Positions 22,501 through 26,330 of a stretch of DNA of 26,330 bases are shown here, one piece after another. Origin of the DNA: Phallusia fumigata (taxonomy: Eukaryota; Chordata; Ascidiacea; Phlebobranchia; Ascidiidae); the NCBI GenBank assembly GCA_008931825.1, contig QXVZ01021524.1, forward strand, positions 1-26,330, given 5' to 3'. How positions within the stretch are numbered: position 1 is the stretch's first letter; every line of letters begins with the position of its first letter. Both the position numbers and the translations under genes were made by a program. The notes beneath the pieces are model-generated. The model made no database searches and was not told the origin of the DNA. It saw only the letters and a program-made list of their open reading frames with translations.

Positions 22501-22882
22501 AGCAAGTTTAAAAGAAGATTGTGTTTTCTGTCCCCAGTCGGTGAAATCTGTACAGACAAACAAAATATTGAAGCGTGTTTGATCCTCTAATTCGAAATTG
22601 TAATCTGTGTGGTATATTATGCATACCTACTGGCATTTACCATTGTGGGATTTTCAACTCTAAAAACCACGAACAAACAGACAACTTCCGCCTTTTCACA
22701 GGACATCGACGACAACCCCCCGCAGTTTAATCAATCAACATATGAAGTCAGCATACCGGAGAACTTGCCTGTCGGATCACGTGTACTGACTGTGCTGGCA
22801 TTGGACGCAGACCGCACGGCTAATAACAGACGAAATCACTTCAGGATAGATGGCGACACTTTTGCCATTGAACCACAGACAG
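10580..22882 (+). CDS. Large cadherin, secreted N-terminus plus 8.5 EC repeats, 3' end not in window
   Basis: A calcium-dependent adhesion or signalling protein of the non-classical cadherin type. Nineteen exons splice in frame to 939 codons: 10580-10664, 10762-10836, 11433-11596, 11696-11752, 11881-12060, 12137-12253, 12333-12464, 12520-12625, 17572-17672, 18128-18295, 18364-18495, 19105-19266, 19492-19670, 20508-20814, 20954-21082, 21147-21208, 21506-21761, 21884-22108, 22702-22882. Residues 1-20 are a signal peptide (MKVFLHLCVFAIALNNCSSQ). EC boundaries are marked by DVNDNPP (138), DADDKPP (246), DVNDNQP (360), DLNDNSP (464), DVNEQPP (564), a degenerate QETHKNTP (666), DLNDNAP (772) and DIDDNPP (880). 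LDRE- and xAxD-type strand motifs recur between them. No membrane segment or cytoplasmic tail is reached; the last exon ends in phase 1 with an open frame. EC1 has a pair of cysteines (TLC, LHC), a feature also known from protocadherin-15-like proteins, but orthology is unproven. Introns after exons 6 and 13 begin with GC. Confidence 0.94.
11087..11567 (+). repeat. 240-bp direct duplication around a single N, duplicating most of cadherin exon 3
   Basis: Positions 11087-11326 and 11328-11567 match with one base difference that I can see (CAACGCT against CAACGCC), separated only by N at 11327. Copy 1 contains the start of cadherin exon 3 (11192-11326), cut off at CTGATCA. Copy 2 contains the same exon (from 11433) and continues to its donor at 11597. 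Only copy 2 can be spliced into a full reading frame, so copy 1 is most simply an unmerged contig overlap. Confidence 0.92.
12254..12332 (+). other. GC-AG intron of the cadherin gene (intron 6)
   Basis: The exon ends at ATTGCTGAA and the intron begins GCAAGT, the usual consensus for GC donors. It ends in TTCTAATAG. Joining ...HIIAE to NSATSPRLN keeps phase 0 and restores a continuous EC2 domain. Reading through instead gives 28 unrelated residues and a stop at 12335-12337. Confidence 0.8.
12760..12971. mobile_element. hAT-type MITE with 8-bp target-site duplication
   Basis: The element occupies 12768-12963. Its ends are inverted: TAGCGGTTCCCAGCC on the left, and CAGTGGTTCCCAACC when the right end is reverse-complemented. 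It is flanked by perfect 8-bp direct repeats CAATACAG at 12760-12767 and 12964-12971. Eight-base duplications and CAGTGGTTCCCAACC-like ends are diagnostic of hAT-superfamily elements. At 196 bp with no ORF it is non-autonomous. It lies upstream of the nested gene. Confidence 0.85.
13360..16731 (+). CDS. Class V PLP-dependent aminotransferase-fold enzyme, nested in a cadherin intron
   Basis: Eight exons (13360-13449, 13506-13622, 13946-14111, 14336-14452, 14759-14975, 15299-15522, 15902-16069, 16514-16731) join in frame to exactly 370 codons including TAG, a normal length for the family. FLNHGAFG (73-80) and ENATLGTN (135-142) are the PLP-phosphate and substrate-pocket blocks near the N-terminus. 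DGAHALG (Asp243, His246) contacts the PLP ring. NTHKWFCSPKG supplies Lys269 for the Schiff base. HTFPGLRDYSP and the C-terminal VRISVHIHNELSDYQKL fit the same fold. Overall it resembles isopenicillin-N-epimerase-like proteins, a subgroup that also holds cysteine-desulfurase-like and C-S lyase enzymes. The true substrate is unknown. No signal peptide, so probably cytosolic. All key residues are present, so it looks functional. It has its own poly(A) signals at 17410 and 17486, upstream of the next host exon. Confidence 0.92.
16732..17491 (+). terminator. 3' UTR and poly(A) signals of the nested enzyme gene
   Basis: AATAAA occurs at 17410-17415 and 17486-17491. Both lie before the cadherin acceptor at 17571, so the nested transcript can end without running through the host's next exon. 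An 18-bp direct repeat lies at 16850-16867 and 16884-16901. No coding sequence is seen. Confidence 0.5.
19671..20507 (+). other. GC-AG intron of the cadherin gene (intron 13)
   Basis: The exon ends GAGTGAGAG and the intron begins GCAAGA; it ends TTTGTTTTGCAG at 20507. Only this donor gives phase 2, matching the next exon, where AG plus A encodes Arg and the frame runs on into DFCLVNVDVEDVNEQPP. The nearby GTGAGA at 19664 would give phase 1 and break the frame. Confidence 0.78.
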
Positions 22883-24279
22883 GTTAGTAAAAATGGGTCT
22901 TTTCGTTTTTATCGATTTGACCGCGTTACCTCGGCGTCGTGTGGTTACGGGATGTCAGATATTGCTGGTTTAAACACTTCTCACCACTAGGGCGCGCAGT
23001 GTCATATCTGACAGATATTCATAGCTTTGCGACAGCAAACCGATCGAATTCTTGAATGTAGCTCATACCGCTCGCATATTTCTTTTTGCATAACTGCATT
23101 GGAGCCGTTGACACTGCAGAGAATGCATTCCCTATTAAATTTGTTGACTGAACCTTGCCTGGTTTTACTTAAATTTCTCGGAGTAAAATTATAACTCGCA
23201 GCTATTCTTTGTTGCTGGGGCAGATGTACCCACTTTTTTCTGTGTGTTCATTGACAATGCTAAACAGGTAGCTTTCAAAGAAAACGAAATTGGCTGTTGC
23301 TTTTGTTTATTTTTTCCGAATGTGCGAATAAGATATCCACATGTACAGAGGCTATTCTATTGCAACATAAGACAACACACGGTACGCAGTTTGAAGCGAA
23401 ATTTGCCAGCTTCGATGTAAAAGCCACACATTTTGTTGTGGCAAATTAGCCTGAATTTAACAGTCTAAAACTGGAATGTATGTTTGAGTTTGGCATACAC
23501 TTTTTGATTTGAGCACTATCTTCTAGTTGCAACAATGTAGTAGTATTAATGGCACCATAAAGAGGCCAATAGGAGAAAGACAAAAACGACAAAAATTTTG
23601 AAACAATGTACCGCAAATTTTGACTACCCTTGCAACTCTGTGTTACTACGCACAGGGGGCACCAAAAAGGCTTTAAACAACATACAGCTTACAATTTTCA
23701 ATAAAAAAAGCTCTATATATTTGTGTACCATCGGCAAATGCATGTTGTTTCGTAAATAACTTTTCATTTGCTGTTTATGTGTAGTTGCCTAAAGATGTAG
23801 TTCATCCTCTTTGTGCCGTTCTTTTTTAATTGCAAGCGCTGTGTAAAAAGAATACGTTTCCTATTGCATAGTTCTTTGGGCTAATTACAAAGACGACTTT
23901 GTGGCCCAAGCAGCTTGTCCCGGTAATCTGCTTGTCAAGAAATGCCAGCAATTTCTGCAGACAAAGCGATCAAAACTGCAGGTCTGTTTGGTGAATTAAG
24001 TTTGGAAAGCCACTCAATGGCAAAAGATTGTTTAAAATACGTTATAAAACGTTCAATCTGCTGCGATATTATTTGTCTAACCCAATGTCTATAACACAGT
24101 CATTTGAACCAATGTTTTCTTATAAGTCCATCGGGCATACGTTTTAATGTTACATCTATTTGACGTACAATCCAGGCTTAACATGTTTAACGTGTCTTGG
24201 TAGTTAATGTGCAACTTTATCTGCATGAAAATGAAATGCAAGCACCACAATTTCGCTGTGCTTAAACCAACCCACATGC
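22883..24279. other. No supported exon; cadherin intron and/or 3' flank of the minus-strand gene
   Basis: The cadherin's last visible exon ends with a GTTAGT donor at 22883. I found no following phase-1 exon with LDRE, DxND or membrane-segment character in this stretch. A TTTAAT at 24143-24148 (ATTAAA on the minus strand) could be the poly(A) signal of the membrane-protein gene that ends at 24280. Confidence 0.45.
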
Positions 24280-25883
24280 CTAAGCTGTCTCTTCTATATC
24301 GGCCTTATTTTCTAAAACCACAGTGTGATAGTCAGGTGGCGAGTGGTCTATCTCAGATAGTCCGTTGTCTTGTTTTGATGTGCAAGGGATATCAGTTTCC
24401 TTAGTGTGATTGTTTATTCCCGCCACCACGTGTTCGGCCCCGTCTTCGGTGTGAATGACGTCAACTGTGACGTCATAGTGCGTTGTCGGTGAAGGTTTAC
24501 CCTTGGTGGGAGCTGGGCTGATTCCGACCAACCCTGGTGATGTGTTGGGTGAATTTGTTTTTGTGAGGATTTTTTTCTTGTCGGATTTTTTTTCCTCCTT
24601 GGTTGGTAGGTGCAATCTGTTACGAATGGAAGTGTGTTAATTTTAAAACAATTTGAAAACCGAATGTAGCCATTTATACTGTAGAGCACTGTATTTTACA
24701 AGTTACACATTTGTTGAATACCCTAGTTTATACGTGTGTAACACTTGGTGGATAGGCAAACGTGGGTTACACTTCCTTTTACTAATGCCATTAGCCTTTT
24801 GTTGATGTGTATGTACAGTATTACAACAAATATGAGTTAAATGACCCTTAAGTGCAGTGGTTCTTAACTTATGGGTAGGTAACGACTGGTTGGAAATTTG
24901 CTGAACCTGTTAGCTGAAAGTTCCACTGTTTTAGTGTGGTAGAATTGCAAATAAACGCTAGATAAATATATATTTTGGTAAATTGTGAAAAATGAAATTT
25001 TGCCTAAACACTGCACTGGCGTCCAAATTGCTGTTCGCTACATCGGTTTTGGAAGCAATATCATGCCCTTCCGGCCTGTAGAAAAAATTTTACCCATAAT
25101 CTGCGGGTAAAAGACCACCTTTTTATTTTTGTCACGAAAAGTCGAGGTCGATATTTCAGATCTGAAAGTTTGGCTAATAACTCGGATAATAAATGAAATA
25201 TTTACTACTCACTTGTTGTAAATGTAGTAAAATAACGATCCAAAACCAATGATTGCAATTATCATGCAGAAGGCTGACAACCATGTGACTAGATGGTGGT
25301 CGAAACCATGGTGAACAGTTCCATGGCTGGTCCCGTTGCCATGAGCCGTTCCGTTGCCATGCGCTGTTCCGTTGCCATGGGCCGTCCCGGTGTTGTGTGA
25401 CGTCACGTTGCTATGTGCTGTACCATTTGTGTGGTTGGTGGTAGTGACTGTGGGTGCAGCATGGGGTGCTGCGAACACTATAAAAAAGAAATTGGTATTG
25501 AGGTGAAAAATAAGCAGGAATTTGCCTAGAGTTTCTATCTTGTTTTGGATTACACCATTTTAAATAGCCTTCAAATGGCTCTGTGATAAGAATTAAATTG
25601 AAACTTTCCTCCCGTAACGTCCCATCACATAATTGATAAAACCAGATAATTTGCTTACTGTGAGGGGCATTTGCACAAACCCCAAAACTAAGAATATTAA
25701 CACGCATTTTCATTAATTTCTATTTATGTGGCACGTACCAGCAAACAGACTGCCAGTTATATCAGTTTGTCCATTAATAACCGACAGGAAATTGCACAGA
25801 AATAAAACATGAATTGAACGCAGTGTTTGAGAAGAAATCCAAAACATCCTGCCTGTAGGTTTTAATTCAATTGTCGTCGTCAT
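24280..25883 (-). CDS. Single-pass type I membrane protein with N-glycosylated repeat ectodomain and PPxY tail
   Basis: Three minus-strand exons (25883-25739, 25477-25213, 24616-24280, stop TAG) join in phases 1 and 2 to 248 residues. A signal peptide begins at Met1 or, more conventionally, Met13 (MFWISSQTLRSIHVLFLCNF). The ectodomain is Thr/His/Asn/Gly-rich with a six-residue repeat HGNGTA; I count six N-X-T sequons (63, 66, 72, 84, 90, 96). Residues about 111-134 form one membrane helix (LVTWLSAFCMIIAIIGFGSL). The basic juxtamembrane stretch EEKKSDKKK fits the positive-inside rule. The 110-residue tail is polar and ends with PPDY (230-233), a PPxY motif for WW-domain ubiquitin ligases, overlapping YHTV, a YxxPhi sorting motif. 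I recognise no family; a small mucin-like surface protein is the best description. If the cadherin continues to the right, this gene lies inside one of its introns. Confidence 0.75.
25315..25405 (-). repeat. 18-bp tandem repeat encoding HGNGTA units
   Basis: Three units of 18 bp, each beginning CCGTTGCCATG on the plus strand, lie at 25333-25350, 25351-25368 and 25369-25386, with more decayed copies on both sides. On the minus strand each encodes six residues with one N-glycosylation sequon. The repeat is in frame, so copy-number change would alter glycan number without breaking the protein. Confidence 0.8.
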
Positions 25884-26330
25884 GTTTCACTACGTAGCTT
25901 GTTGTAAACATTGCTTACCTGATGTAAACATTTTATGTGCTGTAAACAAGAAGCGCAGGACATGTAGTATTTGGCCTCTGGATGCCATGGTTTTAAGATA
26001 TCCTTTTCCTTTAGGTCAACTTTTAATCATATTTTTACGTTTTTACACGGTTTTCTCAACAGCTTTCTTATTTGGAACTAGTTCACTGACCTGTACAACA
26101 TGCATCGGTGAACATTTATGTACAAAAGCACATTCTTATAATGTAGCCCACACTTCAATGTGAGATTAGCATAAAGTAGTTGCGTTTTTGATCTCCATAC
26201 TACAAGGCACACATAGGTCTGCACGCACAAAATAGTTTTTTTTTACCAATACCATTAGATTAAATAAAGATTTCACGAAAGGTCGCTATGGTTAAGCACC
26301 CAAATCGTGTTGCAAAACTCACTTTAGTGT
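25884..26330. other. Upstream flank of the minus-strand membrane-protein gene
   Basis: This would hold the promoter and 5' UTR of the gene that starts at 25883. I see no supported exon on either strand; the plus-strand frame at 25882-26163 lacks family resemblance. It may also be cadherin intron. Confidence 0.35.

Overview
The window looks like animal nuclear DNA, AT-rich with compact multi-exon genes. Short introns, strong GTAAGT/YAG splice sites, an SLC17 transporter, a large cadherin and hAT-type MITEs together suggest a small-genome invertebrate deuterostome. An ascidian of the Ciona type is my best guess; this is inference. I spliced five genes by hand, requiring compatible intron phases and protein-family continuity. 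No rRNA, tRNA, CRISPR array or bacterial-style operon was seen.

Layout. 1-1776: mostly non-coding, with a short hAT-like MITE (53-143), a poly(A) signal at 488, and one uncertain minus-strand ORF (557-844) with a signal-peptide-like start. 1777-3342 (+): an SLC17 (sialin/VGLUT-type) anion transporter whose middle third is missing at a single N (3027). 4721-7045 (+): a 147-aa His/Pro-rich protein that I do not recognise. Its last two exons appear twice on either side of another N (7294). Its likely 3' UTR, ending near 8909, carries a dense cluster of Pumilio-type UGUA(A/C)AUA sites. 10580-22882 (+): nineteen exons of a large cadherin (939 codons, signal peptide, eight complete EC repeats and part of a ninth), open at its 3' end. 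Its 4.9-kb eighth intron holds a complete same-strand gene (13360-16731) for a 369-aa class V PLP-dependent aminotransferase-fold enzyme. 24280-25883 (-): a 248-aa single-pass membrane protein with an N-glycosylation-rich repeat ectodomain and a PPxY tail.

The three single Ns (3027, 7294, 11327) are the key to reading the window. Two are flanked by near-identical copies of 0.7 kb and 240 bp, and the third lies where about 200 or more residues of a conserved transporter are missing. They behave as contig joins between unmerged overlaps or haplotypes, not as single unknown bases. The apparent duplicate exons should not be taken as real without long reads.

The genes do not form an obvious pathway. 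The notable biology is architectural: a gene within a gene (perhaps two, if the cadherin continues past the minus-strand membrane protein), two GC-AG introns in the cadherin, a cadherin linker that has lost its calcium-binding signature, and a PRE-rich 3' UTR on an unrecognised His/Pro-rich protein.
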